From NCBI RefSeq assembly GCF_021440345.1, contig NZ_JAKCNS010000015.1:1-64000 (forward strand): a stretch of 64,000 nucleotides of DNA. The letters are read 5' to 3'. Made by a program: the position numbers and the translations under genes. Origin of the DNA: Kluyvera intermedia. GTDB taxonomy: Bacteria > Pseudomonadota > Gammaproteobacteria > Enterobacterales > Enterobacteriaceae. The notes below the pieces were generated by a model. The model was not told the DNA's origin and ran no database searches. It saw only the letters and a program-made list of their open reading frames with translations. This document shows, piece after piece, positions 41,358 to 54,029 of this stretch; positions within the stretch are counted from its first letter, which is position 1, and every line of letters begins with the position of its first letter.

Positions 41358-43897
41358 GCGTTTTCCTCCACCAGAGTGACCGGGATGCGTTCGTAAGGCG
41401 TAGCCGGACGGTGCTGTGCACGCTCGGCAACCACCTGCACGTTCGGGTCACGCTGTTCGCTGTTGATAAAGTGTTTGAAACGAACCTGAGCGGCCGGATC
41501 GTTCACCGTTTCGGTCCATTCACAGGCAAACACGGCGCGCAGACGGGCGATCTCTTCTTCCAGATGCTGGTTGAGGCCCAGTTTGTCGTCGATGATCACG
41601 GAACGCAGGTAGTCGATACCGCCTTCCATGTTGTCCAGCCACGGTGCGGTACGCGTCAGTTTGTCGGCAGTACGGATGTAGAACATCATGAAGCGGTCGA
41701 GGTATTTGACCAGCGTATCGCGGTCGAGGTCAGCTGCCAGCAGATCCGCATGACGCGGTTTCATGCCACCGTTACCGCAGACGTACAGGTTCCAGCCTTT
41801 CTCGGTGGCGATAATGCCCACGTCCTTGCCCTGGGCTTCCGCACATTCGCGGGTACAGCCGGAGACGCCAAACTTCATCTTATGCGGGGTACGAATGCCC
41901 TTGTAGCGGTTTTCCAGCTCGACGCCGAAGCCTACGCTGTCGCCCACGCCATAACGGCACCAGGTGCTGCCTACGCATGTTTTGGCCATACGCAGCGCTT
42001 TGGCATAGGCATGACCGGTTTCGAAGCCCGCTTCAATCAGCTGACGCCAGATTTCCGGCAGGTCATCTTTCTGCGCGCCGAACAGGCCGATACGCTGAGA
42101 ACCGGTGATTTTGGTGTACAGGTTAAACTCGCGGGCGATCTGACCAACAGCCACCAGCCCTTCCGGGGTGATTTCACCGCCTGCGGAACGTGGGATCACG
42201 GAGTAGGTACCGTCTTTCTGGATATTAGCCAGGAAGTTGTCGTTGGTATCCTGCAGCGGCGTGTGCTGTGGTTTGAGGATGAACTCATTCCAGCAGGAAG
42301 CTAGCAGGGAACCGACGGTAGGCTTACAGACTTCACAGCCGTAGCCTTTGCCGTATTTCGCCAGCAGTTCATCAAAGGTTTTGATGCCTTCGACGCGAAT
42401 CAGGTGGTAAAGCTCCTGACGGGTAAAGGCGAAGTGTTCGCACAGGCTGTGGTTAACTTCGATGCCCTGTTTCGCCAGTTCGGCATTCAGTACCTGAGTT
42501 ACCAGCGGAATACAGCCGCCGCAGCCGGTGCCGGCTTTGGTTTCGGCTTTCAGCGCCGCGACGGTATGGCAACCTTTGTTGATAGCCGCAATCAGTGCGC
42601 CTTTGGTCACATCGAAGCAGGAGCAGATCTGCGCGCTGTCCGGCAGCTTGTCGACGCCGATAGACGGTTTACCGCCGCTGGCATGCGCCGGCAGAATCAG
42701 CGAATCCGGATTTTCCGGCAGTTCAATGGCGTTCAGCGCCAGCTGCAGCAGGTTGCCGAAGTCGCTGGTGTCGCCGACCAGTACCGCACCGAGCAGCGTT
42801 TTGTTATCTGGGCTGACGATCAGGCGTTTGTAGACCTCTTTGTTTTCATCGAGGTAAACGTAGCTGCGTGCGCCTGGCGTACGGCCATGCGCATCGCCAA
42901 TCCCACCGACGTCAACGCCCAGCAGTTTCAGCTTGGCGCTCATGTCCGCACCCTGGAAGCTGTTTTCGCTGCCGAGGATATGGTCAACGGCAACCTGCGC
43001 CATTTTGTAGCCCGGCGCAACCAGGCCGTACACGCGGTTTTTCCAGCTGGCGCATTCGCCGATGGCGTAGATATCCGGATCGGAGGTCTGGCAGCTGTCG
43101 TTAATCATGATGCCGCCGCGTTGGGCGACCTCGAGACCGCACTGGGTCGCCAGTTTGTCGCGTGGGCGGATACCGGTGGAGAAGACGATAAAGTCAACTT
43201 CCAGCTGGCTGCCGTCGGCAAAGCGCATGGTTTTACGCGCGTTCTCGCCTTCCTGCACGATCTCTTTGGTGTTCTTGTTGGTGTGAACTTTCACGCCCAT
43301 GCTTTCGATTTTGCGCTTCAGCTGCTCGCCGCCCATCTGATCAAGCTGCTCTGCCATCAGCATAGGGGCAAATTCGATAACGTGGGTTTCGACGCCGAGG
43401 TTTTTCAGCGCACCGGCGGCTTCAAGGCCCAGCAGGCCGCCGCCGACTACCGCGCCGCGTTTGCTACGGCGCGCGCAGTTTTCAATGGCGTTCAGATCTT
43501 CAATCGTACGATAGACGAAGCAATCCTGAGTTTCAGAGCCTTTGATTGGCGGGATCCATGGGTAAGAACCGGTGGCCATAATCAGCTTGTCATAAAAGAC
43601 GGTACGGCCTGCGCTGGAGTGAATCACCTTCTCTTTGCGGTTGATGGTGATAGCGCGTTCGCCGACCAGAACCTTCACACCGTGCTTCTCATAGAAGCCT
43701 TCGCGTACCAGCGACAGCTCTTCTGCCGTGTGGTGAGAGAAGTAAGACGAGAGGTGGACGCGGTCGTAGGCGATGCGGGGTTCTTCACAGAAGACGGTAA
43801 TATCGAACTGGCTGGCGTCGGCTTTATCGAGAATATCCTCAATAAAACGGTGGCCGACCATGCCATTACCGATAATTGCGAGTCTGACTTTGCTCAT
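41354..43897 (-). CDS. nirB: Nitrite reductase (NADH) large subunit
   Basis: Reduces nitrite to ammonia with NADH, detoxifying nitrite formed by anaerobic nitrate respiration. It has 847 residues. In order: FAD/NAD(P)-binding pyridine nucleotide-disulfide oxidoreductase domain (IGNGMVGHRFIED; second Rossmann VVGGGLLGLEAAG near 145), BFD-like [2Fe-2S] domain (CSCFDVTKG ... GTGCGGCIP, about 420-475), ferredoxin-like half, and siroheme/[4Fe-4S] domain with cluster cysteines in GVSGCTRECAEAQ and YVCGNGG. Its promoter has FNR and NarL/NarP sites. Confidence 0.98.
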   Translation of the reverse strand: MSKVRLAIIGNGMVGHRFIEDILDKADASQFDITVFCEEPRIAYDRVHLSSYFSHHTAEELSLVREGFYEKHGVKVLVGERAITINRKEKVIHSSAGRTVFYDKLIMATGSYPWIPPIKGSETQDCFVYRTIEDLNAIENCARRSKRGAVVGGGLLGLEAAGALKNLGVETHVIEFAPMLMAEQLDQMGGEQLKRKIESMGVKVHTNKNTKEIVQEGENARKTMRFADGSQLEVDFIVFSTGIRPRDKLATQCGLEVAQRGGIMINDSCQTSDPDIYAIGECASWKNRVYGLVAPGYKMAQVAVDHILGSENSFQGADMSAKLKLLGVDVGGIGDAHGRTPGARSYVYLDENKEVYKRLIVSPDNKTLLGAVLVGDTSDFGNLLQLALNAIELPENPDSLILPAHASGGKPSIGVDKLPDSAQICSCFDVTKGALIAAINKGCHTVAALKAETKAGTGCGGCIPLVTQVLNAELAKQGIEVNHSLCEHFAFTRQELYHLIRVEGIKTFDELLAKYGKGYGCEVCKPTVGSLLASCWNEFILKPQHTPLQDTNDNFLANIQKDGTYSVIPRSAGGEITPEGLVAVGQIAREFNLYTKITGSQRIGLFGAQKDDLPEIWRQLIEAGFETGHAYAKALRMAKTCVGSTWCRYGVGDSVGFGVELENRYKGIRTPHKMKFGVSGCTRECAEAQGKDVGIIATEKGWNLYVCGNGGMKPRHADLLAADLDRDTLVKYLDRFMMFYIRTADKLTRTAPWLDNMEGGIDYLRSVIIDDKLGLNQHLEEEIARLRAVFACEWTETVNDPAAQVRFKHFINSEQRDPNVQVVAERAQHRPATPYERIPVTLVEENA

Positions 43898-43955
43898 TTT
43901 TGCCTCGATTTCTATTCTAATACTGCCTACCTTAACGATTCAGCTATTGCGATTA

Positions 43956-43969
43956 TTGATTCAAATCAA
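43956..43969. promoter_or_regulatory. FNR site of the nirB promoter
   Basis: TTGATTCAAATCAA is a perfect match to TTGATNNNNATCAA, 58 bp upstream of nirB. It is expected at -41.5 for anaerobic activation. Confidence 0.88.
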
Positions 43970-43982
43970 TTTAGCCTTTACC

Positions 43983-43998
43983 TACTCCTTAATGAGTA
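43983..43998. promoter_or_regulatory. NarL/NarP 7-2-7 site of the nirB promoter
   Basis: TACTCCT and ATGAGTA form an inverted heptamer pair with 2 bp between. Its centre is 28 bp upstream of the FNR centre, the same spacing as the -69.5 and -41.5 sites known for E. coli nirB. Confidence 0.85.
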
Positions 43999-44123
43999 GG
44001 GTGATGATTTTTAAGTGATTTTGTAAGTTGCGGAAAATACTCAACTTTATTCTATGTTTGTTTTTTGTACAAAATGCGTAAATAAACGGCAGGGGCGGGA
44101 ACGGTGCGAGGGATAAATCGAGG

Positions 44124-44150
44124 CGCCCCTTTTCTTAGCGAAAAGGGGCG
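44124..44150. terminator. Hairpin after tsgA
   Basis: A perfect 11-bp stem (CGCCCCTTTTC with GAAAAGGGGCG) around TTAGC lies 8 bp past the tsgA stop. The T content lies within the stem rather than after it, so it may be a weak terminator or a stabilising hairpin. Confidence 0.65.
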
Positions 44151-44157
44151 GGGCGGA

Positions 44158-45339
44158 TTAGTGAGAGGCTGTCGTCGCGTGCTGGCGATGACGGCTCACG
44201 AAGCCGAGGACAATACACATCACGAAGACCACGGCGTACAGCGCGTTAGCGGTGGTCAGCGCTGCTAGCGGGCCACTGCTGGCCACAATTGGGCCGGTCA
44301 CAACGAAGGTCAGCATGGTGCCGATGGTGCCGCAGGTCAGGACAAAGTTAACCAGTTTTGGGGAGGCAACTTTGGTCTGCAGGGAACCCAGCGTAATGAT
44401 GGAGGTGTAGATGGCGCTGGAGAAGAAGCCCAGGGTCAGAATAAACCACGCCAGATGCTGCGGCTCGCCGTGGTTGAACAGATACATCATCACGGTCGCA
44501 ATGCCTGCCAGCACCGTCAGGATACGCTGCAGGTCGAAGAAACGCAGGATGAAGCTGAAGGCCCACATGCCGAACATGTATGACATCCAGAAATCGCTCA
44601 CCAGCTTACCGGCGTCGTTCAGGCTCATGCCCAGACCTTTGGCATATTCCGGTACCCAGGAGATGAAGCCCAGTTGGCCGAGGATGTAGCACAGCGCAGC
44701 GATGGACAGGAACAGTACACCGATGCCCCATTTTTCTTTCGCCACCGGCTGGTCTTCCTGCTGTGCTTTTTTGCCCAGAACCGGGAAGTCACAGCCAAAG
44801 GTCAGGATAAAGATCGCCACGTAAACCAGGCCAATGCAGGCATAAACCCAATACCACTCAATGCTGCGCGCCAGGAGAACGGCGGCGACCATCGGGAAGA
44901 TCATCCCGGCCATGCTGAAGAAGGAGTCGGTAAACAGCAGACGTGCGCCGCGCTGACGACCTTCATACATGTGGGTGATAAGGAAAGTACCGATGGACAT
45001 GGTGATACCGCTGACCAGACCCAGAACGAACATGGCGGCAGAGAACAGCGCCAGGCTGTGAGTGGTCATCAGGCCCGCAACGGCGAGAACCATCAGCACA
45101 AAACCAAAACGCAGCTGCGTTTTCAGCGGCACGATTTCCATCAGCCAGGCATTGAGGAAGATGGAGATCAGGATCCCGGCGTTCAGGAAGGTGAAGGTGT
45201 TACTCATGCTGGAAACGGGCAGATTAAAGTAATCGGCAATATTTCCCATCACCATCCCGGTGACGATCACCAACGCGCCGGTAAGGGCGTAGGAGAAGAA
45301 GCTGATCCATGTGAGCTTGATACGGTTGCTGTTAGTCAT
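44158..45339 (-). CDS. tsgA: Major facilitator superfamily protein TsgA
   Basis: Predicted inner-membrane transporter of 393 residues with about 12 hydrophobic helices in the two six-helix halves of the MFS. The substrate is unknown; the E. coli gene is linked to tellurite/selenite response, and the Salmonella gene was found in a spvA regulation screen. The start at 45339 ([19 protein letters not shown]) matches the family. Divergent from ppiA with a perfect CRP site between them. No nitrite channel signature is seen. Confidence 0.92.
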   Translation of the reverse strand: MTNSNRIKLTWISFFSYALTGALVIVTGMVMGNIADYFNLPVSSMSNTFTFLNAGILISIFLNAWLMEIVPLKTQLRFGFVLMVLAVAGLMTTHSLALFSAAMFVLGLVSGITMSIGTFLITHMYEGRQRGARLLFTDSFFSMAGMIFPMVAAVLLARSIEWYWVYACIGLVYVAIFILTFGCDFPVLGKKAQQEDQPVAKEKWGIGVLFLSIAALCYILGQLGFISWVPEYAKGLGMSLNDAGKLVSDFWMSYMFGMWAFSFILRFFDLQRILTVLAGIATVMMYLFNHGEPQHLAWFILTLGFFSSAIYTSIITLGSLQTKVASPKLVNFVLTCGTIGTMLTFVVTGPIVASSGPLAALTTANALYAVVFVMCIVLGFVSRHRQHATTASH

Positions 45340-45460
45340 GACTGGCCTGTGAATAGTTGTGTAAAGCGCATTGACTCTGCGCTGAGCGTGCAGATTTTAT
45401 TCACTGAAGTGATGTATTCATAGTTTTATTACGCAAACGATGGCGTATTACATGATTCAA

Positions 45461-45476
45461 TGTGATCGAGATCACA
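45461..45476. promoter_or_regulatory. Consensus CRP site between tsgA and ppiA
   Basis: TGTGATCGAGATCACA matches both TGTGA and TCACA half sites exactly. It lies 141 bp before ppiA and 122 bp before tsgA. E. coli ppiA is known to be controlled by CRP and CytR, so ppiA is the likelier target. Confidence 0.85.
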
Positions 45477-45616
45477 AAAATCAATTCACCATTTCTTACC
45501 CTGATCATTATAAGCGTTACATCCGCGTAAACTTTGGTAAAGCACTGGCCTGAGGGGCTAAGCCTCTTTAGAATCAAGCCACTTGCTTCTCTACTGCACT
45601 CGTTAAAGGAATTCTC

Positions 45617-46189
45617 ATGCTCAAATCAACTCTGGCGGCCGTGGCGGCTGTTTTCGCTCTCTCCACTATGGCGCCCGCTGCATTAGCTGCGACCAATAAT
45701 CCGCACGTGCTGCTGACCACCTCGGCTGGCAACATCGAGCTGCAGCTGGATAGCCAGAAAGCGCCAGTATCGGTTGAAAACTTCCTGAAATACGTCAACA
45801 GTGGTTTTTATAACAACACCACCTTCCACCGCGTGATCCCGGGCTTTATGGTTCAGGGCGGCGGCTTTAACGAGCAGATGCAGCAGAAGCAGCCGAACCC
45901 ACCGATTAAAAACGAAGCCGACAACGGCCTGCGTAACACCCGTGGCACTATCGCCATGGCGCGTACTGCTGATAAAGATAGCGCAACCAGCCAGTTCTTC
46001 ATCAACGTCGCGGATAACGCCTTCCTGGATCACGGCCAGCGTGACTTTGGCTATGCCGTATTCGGTAAAGTGGTGAAAGGCATGGACGTGGCGGATAAGA
46101 TTTCCCAGGTACCGAGCCACAACGTTGGGCCGTACCAGAATGTGCCGTCTAAGCCTATCGTCATCCTGTCTGCCAAAGTACTGCCGTAA
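45617..46189 (+). CDS. ppiA: Periplasmic peptidyl-prolyl cis-trans isomerase A
   Basis: Cyclophilin-type proline isomerase of the periplasm, 190 residues. The signal peptide [20 protein letters not shown] ends near ALA at about residue 24. The cyclophilin core shows [15 protein letters not shown], the active-site arginine and [17 protein letters not shown] precedes the ATG. In E. coli fic and yhfG lie between ppiA and pabA; they are absent here, the gap being 94 bp. Confidence 0.97.
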   Translation: MLKSTLAAVAAVFALSTMAPAALAATNNPHVLLTTSAGNIELQLDSQKAPVSVENFLKYVNSGFYNNTTFHRVIPGFMVQGGGFNEQMQQKQPNPPIKNEADNGLRNTRGTIAMARTADKDSATSQFFINVADNAFLDHGQRDFGYAVFGKVVKGMDVADKISQVPSHNVGPYQNVPSKPIVILSAKVLP

Positions 46190-46196
46190 AGGATAT

Positions 46197-46224
46197 GGGC
46201 GGCATCGGCATGAGGCTGCCGCCC
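46197..46224. terminator. Hairpin after ppiA
   Basis: GGGCGGCA (46197-46204) pairs with TGCCGCCC (46217-46224) with a 12-base loop, 7 bp past the ppiA stop. There is no clear T run, so termination would be weak or Rho-assisted. Confidence 0.55.
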
Positions 46225-46283
46225 TTATCGCTAAAGCAGTAAGCACCCGGTAGAATGGCGGCAGATAAACGACCGGAGCCGCC

Positions 46284-46847
46284 ATGATCCTGCTGATTGA
46301 TAACTACGATTCTTTTACCTGGAACCTCTACCAGTACTTCTGTGAACTCGGGGCCAGCGTAACGGTCAGGCGTAATGACGACATTACCCTTGATGAAATC
46401 GCTCAGTTGGCGCCGGACAAAATCGTTATCTCCCCCGGTCCCTGCACGCCGGATGAAGCCGGTATCTCCCTCGATGTGATTCGCCACTATGCCGGTAAAG
46501 TACCGCTGCTCGGCGTCTGCTTAGGCCACCAGGCTATCGCTCAGGCATTTGGCGCGCGCATTGTCCGCGCGGCAAAAGTGATGCATGGCAAAACCTCACC
46601 GATTACCCATCAGCAGCAGGGCGTGTTTCGCGGCCTGAATAACCCGCTGACCGTCACTCGCTATCACTCACTACTCATTGACCCGGATACCCTTGCCGAC
46701 TGCTTTGAAGTCACCGCGCGCAGCGAAGCGGGTGAAATCATGGGGATCCGCCATCGTGAATGGGATCTGGAAGGCGTGCAGTTCCACCCAGAGAGCATTC
46801 TCAGTGAACAGGGGCATGAGCTGCTGGCTAACTTTCTCAACCGATAG
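46284..46847 (+). CDS. pabA: Aminodeoxychorismate/anthranilate-type synthase glutamine amidotransferase
   Basis: Supplies ammonia from glutamine to PabB for 4-amino-4-deoxychorismate synthesis on the way to folate. It has 187 residues. The class I amidotransferase triad is present: Cys79 in GVCLGHQAI, and the His and Glu of QFHPESIL near residue 170. It stands directly upstream of argD, as in E. coli. The TrpG-type paralogue is unlikely at this locus. Confidence 0.96.
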   Translation: MILLIDNYDSFTWNLYQYFCELGASVTVRRNDDITLDEIAQLAPDKIVISPGPCTPDEAGISLDVIRHYAGKVPLLGVCLGHQAIAQAFGARIVRAAKVMHGKTSPITHQQQGVFRGLNNPLTVTRYHSLLIDPDTLADCFEVTARSEAGEIMGIRHREWDLEGVQFHPESILSEQGHELLANFLNR

Positions 46848-46859
46848 TAGTTGCTATGA

Positions 46860-50253
<3,394 letters not shown>

Positions 50254-50271
50254 TATGCCGTTTTAGCGGGA

Positions 50272-50904
50272 TCAGCGGGTACCGTAAACGACAATGGTCT
50301 TGCCGTGTGCGGAGATCAGGTTTTGATCTTCCAGCATTTTCAGAATACGGCCCACGGTTTCGCGGGAACAACCGACGATCTGACCGATTTCCTGACGGGT
50401 AATCTTGATCTGCATACCGTCTGGGTGGGTCATGGCGTCCGGCTGTTTGGCCAGATTCAGCAGAGTCTGAGCGATACGCCCGGTCACGTCCAGGAATGCC
50501 AGGTTACCCACTTTTTCAGAAGTAATCTGCAGACGACGTGCCATTTGCGAAGACAGGCGCATCAGGATGTCTGGGTTAACCTGAATCAACTGACGGAATT
50601 TTTTATAAGAGATTTCAGCAACTTCACAAGCGGTTTTTGCTCTTACCCATGCGCTGCGTTCCTGGCCTTCTTCAAACAGGCCTAACTCACCGATGAAATC
50701 GCCCTGGTTGAGGTAAGAGAGGATCATCTCTTTGCCTTCTTCATCCTTGATGAGTACAGCCACTGAGCCTTTTACGATGTAATACAGCGTCTCTGCCTTT
50801 TCACCCTGGTGAATCAGCGTGCTCTTCGATGGGTACTTATGAATATGGCAATGAGACAAGAACCATTCGAGAGTCGGGTCTGTTTGCGGTTTGCCAAGCA
50901 CCAT
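50272..50904 (-). CDS. crp: cAMP receptor protein (catabolite activator)
   Basis: Global transcription regulator that binds cAMP and activates genes for poor carbon sources. It has 210 residues and is almost identical to E. coli CRP, with only conservative differences (for example Ser for Ala at 118). The cyclic nucleotide-binding domain includes [18 protein letters not shown]. The helix-turn-helix is [18 protein letters not shown] at about 169-186. It is divergent from yhfA, and the gap carries a CRP site. Confidence 0.99.
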   Translation of the reverse strand: MVLGKPQTDPTLEWFLSHCHIHKYPSKSTLIHQGEKAETLYYIVKGSVAVLIKDEEGKEMILSYLNQGDFIGELGLFEEGQERSAWVRAKTACEVAEISYKKFRQLIQVNPDILMRLSSQMARRLQITSEKVGNLAFLDVTGRIAQTLLNLAKQPDAMTHPDGMQIKITRQEIGQIVGCSRETVGRILKMLEDQNLISAHGKTIVVYGTR

Positions 50905-51022
50905 GCGCGGTTATCCTCTGTTATAAGCTCTTCCCAGCGGCAAAACCTTGCAGCCACTGGTTGCAATAGTATCCTTCCCGTTACCTGGGAAGTCGGCTGT
51001 CGAATAGCGCCGCAGCCTGTAA

Positions 51023-51038
51023 TGTGATGTCCTCTGCA
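51023..51038. promoter_or_regulatory. CRP autoregulatory site in the crp-yhfA gap
   Basis: TGTGATGTCCTCTGCA has a perfect TGTGA and a degenerate second half (CTGCA). It lies 119 bp upstream of crp and 170 bp upstream of yhfA, equivalent to the E. coli site that controls crp and a divergent RNA. The rest of the 303-bp gap (50905-51207) has no open frame that I can support. Confidence 0.7.
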
Positions 51039-51207
51039 TACATGCAGTACGTTTATGTATTACCGTAGCATCCCGACTGTTTTAGCATAGCTTTAGCCGC
51101 GTGTCTCCTGGTGTCTCGCTTCAGCATGACGGGGATCGCCTTCCGTTGCGAGAATTGTTATGTGCGCGTAATCTGAGAAGAAAATTGCAACCTGGGAGTT
51201 AAAAATT

Positions 51208-51612
51208 ATGCAAGCACGTGTGAAATGGGTTGAGGGGTTAACCTTCCTCGGTGAGTCTGCTTCAGGACATCAAATTCTGATGGACGGCAATTCTGGTGAT
51301 AAAGCGCCAAGCCCTATGGAAGTGGTGCTGATGGCTGCGGGTGGCTGTAGCGCCATTGACGTGGTTTCTATTTTGCAAAAAGGTCGCTACAACGTGACCG
51401 ACTGTGAAGTGAAGCTGACTTCCGAACGTCGTGAAGAGGCACCGCGCCTGTTTACCCATATCAATCTGCACTTCATCGTGACCGGCAAAGAGCTCAAAGA
51501 CGCGGCGGTGTCGCGTGCGGTCGATCTCTCTGCCGAGAAGTACTGCTCCGTGGCGCTAATGCTGGAGAAAGCGGTCAATATCACCCACTCTTACGAAGTT
51601 ATCGAGGGGTAA
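51208..51612 (+). CDS. yhfA: OsmC family protein YhfA
   Basis: Small cytoplasmic protein of 134 residues with an OsmC/Ohr fold (SGDKAPSPMEVVLMAAGGCSAIDVVSILQK). OsmC relatives reduce organic peroxides through two cysteines. Here one cysteine (GGCS, about residue 50) is at the expected place and another is at KYCSVALML (about 113). The precise substrate is not known. GGGAG lies upstream of the ATG. Divergent from crp. Confidence 0.92.
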   Translation: MQARVKWVEGLTFLGESASGHQILMDGNSGDKAPSPMEVVLMAAGGCSAIDVVSILQKGRYNVTDCEVKLTSERREEAPRLFTHINLHFIVTGKELKDAAVSRAVDLSAEKYCSVALMLEKAVNITHSYEVIEG

Positions 51613-51621
51613 TCCCCTCGA
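51602..51621. terminator. Hairpin containing the yhfA stop codon
   Basis: TCGAGGGG (51602-51609) pairs with CCCCTCGA (51614-51621), and the TAAT loop begins with the yhfA stop codon. It also sits 3 bp past the end of the convergent prkB. There is no T run. Confidence 0.55.
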
Positions 51622-51623
51622 CG

Positions 51624-52487
51624 TTAATTTCGACCTTCCATCAGACGCTGCACCAGCGGCGTCATGATGAGTTCCATCGCCAGCACCATCTTCCCGCCAG
51701 GCACCACCAGCGTGTTCATATGTGAGATGAATGACCCCTGTAGCATGGCTAATAGCCATGGGTAATCGATCCCTTCCAGATTGCGGAAATGAATCACCAC
51801 AAAACTCTCATCAAGCGACGGAATACTTTTCGCGGCGAATGGGTTTGAGGTGTCAACCGTGGGTACGCGCTGGAAGTTGATGTGGGTGCGAGAGAACTGT
51901 GGCGTAATGAAGTTGATGTAATCTTCCATTGAGCGCACGACGGAGTCCATCACCGCTTCGCGGGAATGACCGCGCTCGCTGGTGTCACGGATCATCTTCT
52001 GGATCCACTCGAGGTTAACGATAGGCACTACGCCCACCAGCAGATCCACGTGACGCGCGACGTCGTGCTGCGGCGTGACGACGCCGCCGTGCAGCCCTTC
52101 ATAAAACAGCACGTCGGTCGGTTCCGGCAGCGGCTGCCACGGGGTAAATGTCCCCGGCACCTGATTCCACGGTACCGCTTCATCGTAAGTGTGCAGGTAT
52201 TTGCGCGATTGCCCTTTACCGTTCACACCGTAGTCGCGAAAGGTTTGTTCCAGCAGGCCAAAATCATTGGCGTCCGGGCCGAAGTAGCTGATATGTCGGC
52301 CTAGGTCGCGGGCTTTACGAATCGCCATATCCATTTCAGGACGGGTATAACGGTGGAAGCTATCCCCTTCAATTTCTGCCGCTCGCAGATTGAGTTGAGC
52401 GAAGATTTTACGAAATGCCAGGCTGGTAGTGGTGGTTCCCGCTCCGCTGGAGCCGGTGACGGCGATAACTGGATGTTTGGCAGACAT
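51624..52487 (-). CDS. prkB: Phosphoribulokinase-like P-loop protein PrkB
   Basis: P-loop protein of 287 residues, similar in sequence to phosphoribulokinase/uridine kinase. The loop reads GSSGAGTTT (residues 12-20), with Thr where the usual Walker A lysine would be, as I recall also for E. coli PrkB. The rest includes GDSFHRYTRPEMD and FYEGLHGGVV, typical of phosphoribulokinase. No Calvin cycle genes are present, so the substrate is unknown. Upstream on the same strand are yheU and yheT. Confidence 0.9.
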   Translation of the reverse strand: MSAKHPVIAVTGSSGAGTTTTSLAFRKIFAQLNLRAAEIEGDSFHRYTRPEMDMAIRKARDLGRHISYFGPDANDFGLLEQTFRDYGVNGKGQSRKYLHTYDEAVPWNQVPGTFTPWQPLPEPTDVLFYEGLHGGVVTPQHDVARHVDLLVGVVPIVNLEWIQKMIRDTSERGHSREAVMDSVVRSMEDYINFITPQFSRTHINFQRVPTVDTSNPFAAKSIPSLDESFVVIHFRNLEGIDYPWLLAMLQGSFISHMNTLVVPGGKMVLAMELIMTPLVQRLMEGRN

Positions 52488-52543
52488 GCGAATAACTCCC
52501 TGAACAGGCTATCGGAAGCGGGGCGTGCTTCCGATAAGTATAG

Positions 52544-52762
52544 TTAACCGCGAAATTGGTTACGGGGCATGATGTTGACGGTCTCGTGAAGTTCGGACCA
52601 CACCAGCACCGCTTCGCCTGTTTGTAGCTGCTGTTTTACGTCGGCGACCTTTTGCGCAAGTGAACGCTCATATTCACCATAATCAGTGCCTTCGCGCAAG
52701 ACAAAGCTTTCAATCAATCTATCCAGCGTTTCCGGGTCGAGGTCCTGCCAGGGAATCATCAT
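52544..52762 (-). CDS. yheU: UPF0270 family small protein YheU
   Basis: A 72-residue conserved protein of unknown function, beginning [20 protein letters not shown] and ending IMPRNQFRG. The start at 52762 overlaps the yheT stop by 4 bp; a longer open frame to 52816 would lie inside yheT and lacks similarity. Probably translated by coupling with yheT. Confidence 0.93.
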   Translation of the reverse strand: MMIPWQDLDPETLDRLIESFVLREGTDYGEYERSLAQKVADVKQQLQTGEAVLVWSELHETVNIMPRNQFRG

Positions 52763-53781
52763 GCTTTCGTCCCAAGCCAGGTCATTAGCCAGGCGGGGAT
52801 GCGTTTCTCCAGCCACATTTCCGGGTGGCGCAGGGTGCCGCCGATAAATCCGACGTGGCCGCCATGCTCGGTCAACTGGTACTCCACGTTATCCGGCAGC
52901 TCTCCCTGGGCGGGAATAGAGTGGTGATCCATAAACGGATCGTCTTTGGAATGGATGATAAGCGTCGGCTTGGTGATTTTGCTGAGCGTTGGCATCGCGC
53001 TGCACTGGCGGTAGTAGTCGATAGCATCGGCGAAGCCATGAATCTTCGACGTAATCGAGTCATCAAATTCACGGATCCGACGCATGCTCTTCAACTGGCG
53101 CAGGTCAACCGGCAGCGAGCCTGGATAGGCTTTGAGTTTACGTGCCGCATTGCCTTTGAGCAGGTTCAGCAAATAGCGCTGATAGACGCGCGAGAAGCCT
53201 TTATCCATATGGTAGCTACAGGCTTCGAGCATAAACGGCGCGGAGACAATGACCGCCGCATCAATAGGAACCTCGTCAGCTTCTTTTGCCAGCAGGCAGG
53301 CCAGCATATTGCCGCCGAGTGAATAACCGACTGCGGCGGTTGGCGCGGGGCCAAACTCACGCGCCAGCCAGCGTAAGAACCAGCTACCGTCTTCCGTTTC
53401 TCCGGAATGGTAAATGCGGTTCAGGCGATTAGGTTCACCGCTGCAGCCACGAAAATGCATCACCACGCCCAGCCAACCCTGCTGTTTTGCGGCATTAATC
53501 AGGCCGTGGGCGTAAGGGCTATGCAGGCTGCCTTCCAGACCATGAAACACCACCAGCCGCGGTTTATGCCGCGCGCCCTCGGGGTCTTCACTCCACGCTA
53601 AATCGACAAAATCGCCGTCCGGCAGTTCAAGGCGCTGCCAGCATGGCGTGAACTGCAGCTTGCGGCGGATAAGACGCGGCAGCATCGTCTGGAGATGACG
53701 ATTGCTGACGCCGCGCATCGGCACAAAGTCCGCGCTGCTTGAGGTGTCGATGTTGAGGTCGTGGTGGGTTGTTTCAGTCAT
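52759..53781 (-). CDS. yheT: Alpha/beta hydrolase YheT
   Basis: Hydrolase of the UPF0017/AB-hydrolase 4 family, 340 residues. The nucleophile motif is GYSLGGN (about residues 147-153), after [23 protein letters not shown]. The late aspartate (HSKDDPFM) and histidine (TEHGGHVGF) complete a triad. Substrate unknown. First gene of yheT-yheU-prkB. In E. coli it is adjacent to yheS; here the mdc cluster lies between. Confidence 0.93.
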   Translation of the reverse strand: MTETTHHDLNIDTSSSADFVPMRGVSNRHLQTMLPRLIRRKLQFTPCWQRLELPDGDFVDLAWSEDPEGARHKPRLVVFHGLEGSLHSPYAHGLINAAKQQGWLGVVMHFRGCSGEPNRLNRIYHSGETEDGSWFLRWLAREFGPAPTAAVGYSLGGNMLACLLAKEADEVPIDAAVIVSAPFMLEACSYHMDKGFSRVYQRYLLNLLKGNAARKLKAYPGSLPVDLRQLKSMRRIREFDDSITSKIHGFADAIDYYRQCSAMPTLSKITKPTLIIHSKDDPFMDHHSIPAQGELPDNVEYQLTEHGGHVGFIGGTLRHPEMWLEKRIPAWLMTWLGTKA

Positions 53782-53882
53782 AACTCGCGATGTTCACTTA
53801 AAATCTGGCGCCTACTATACCGCCACTTTGCCGCCGTGTTTATGAAAATGAGGGATGGGTAGCCTTTTTTGTCCCTTCTGAA

Positions 53883-53898
53883 TCTGATCCTAATCACA
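53883..53898. promoter_or_regulatory. CRP-like site between yheT and mdcA
   Basis: TCTGATCCTAATCACA matches TGTGA-N6-TCACA at 9 of 10 positions. It is 131 bp upstream of mdcA and 101 bp upstream of yheT. It could place malonate use under catabolite control, though the target gene is uncertain. I could not identify an MdcR operator with confidence in the remaining 248-bp gap. Confidence 0.5.
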
Positions 53899-54029
53899 AA
53901 TTGTTACTTCAATTATTACTCTCAGGCTAATGATTGGCGCCTACGCTTAATTGATGACTTTCTCACCAGGGTGCACACTCTTTCCAGTGTTAAGCAATCA
54001 AAATGATTAGCTGAATCAGGAGGTTAATA

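Noticed and set aside
42404-43999. 531-codon open frame antisense to nirB
   Set aside because: Opposite a clearly real gene with intact motifs; it would also run over the nirB promoter sites.
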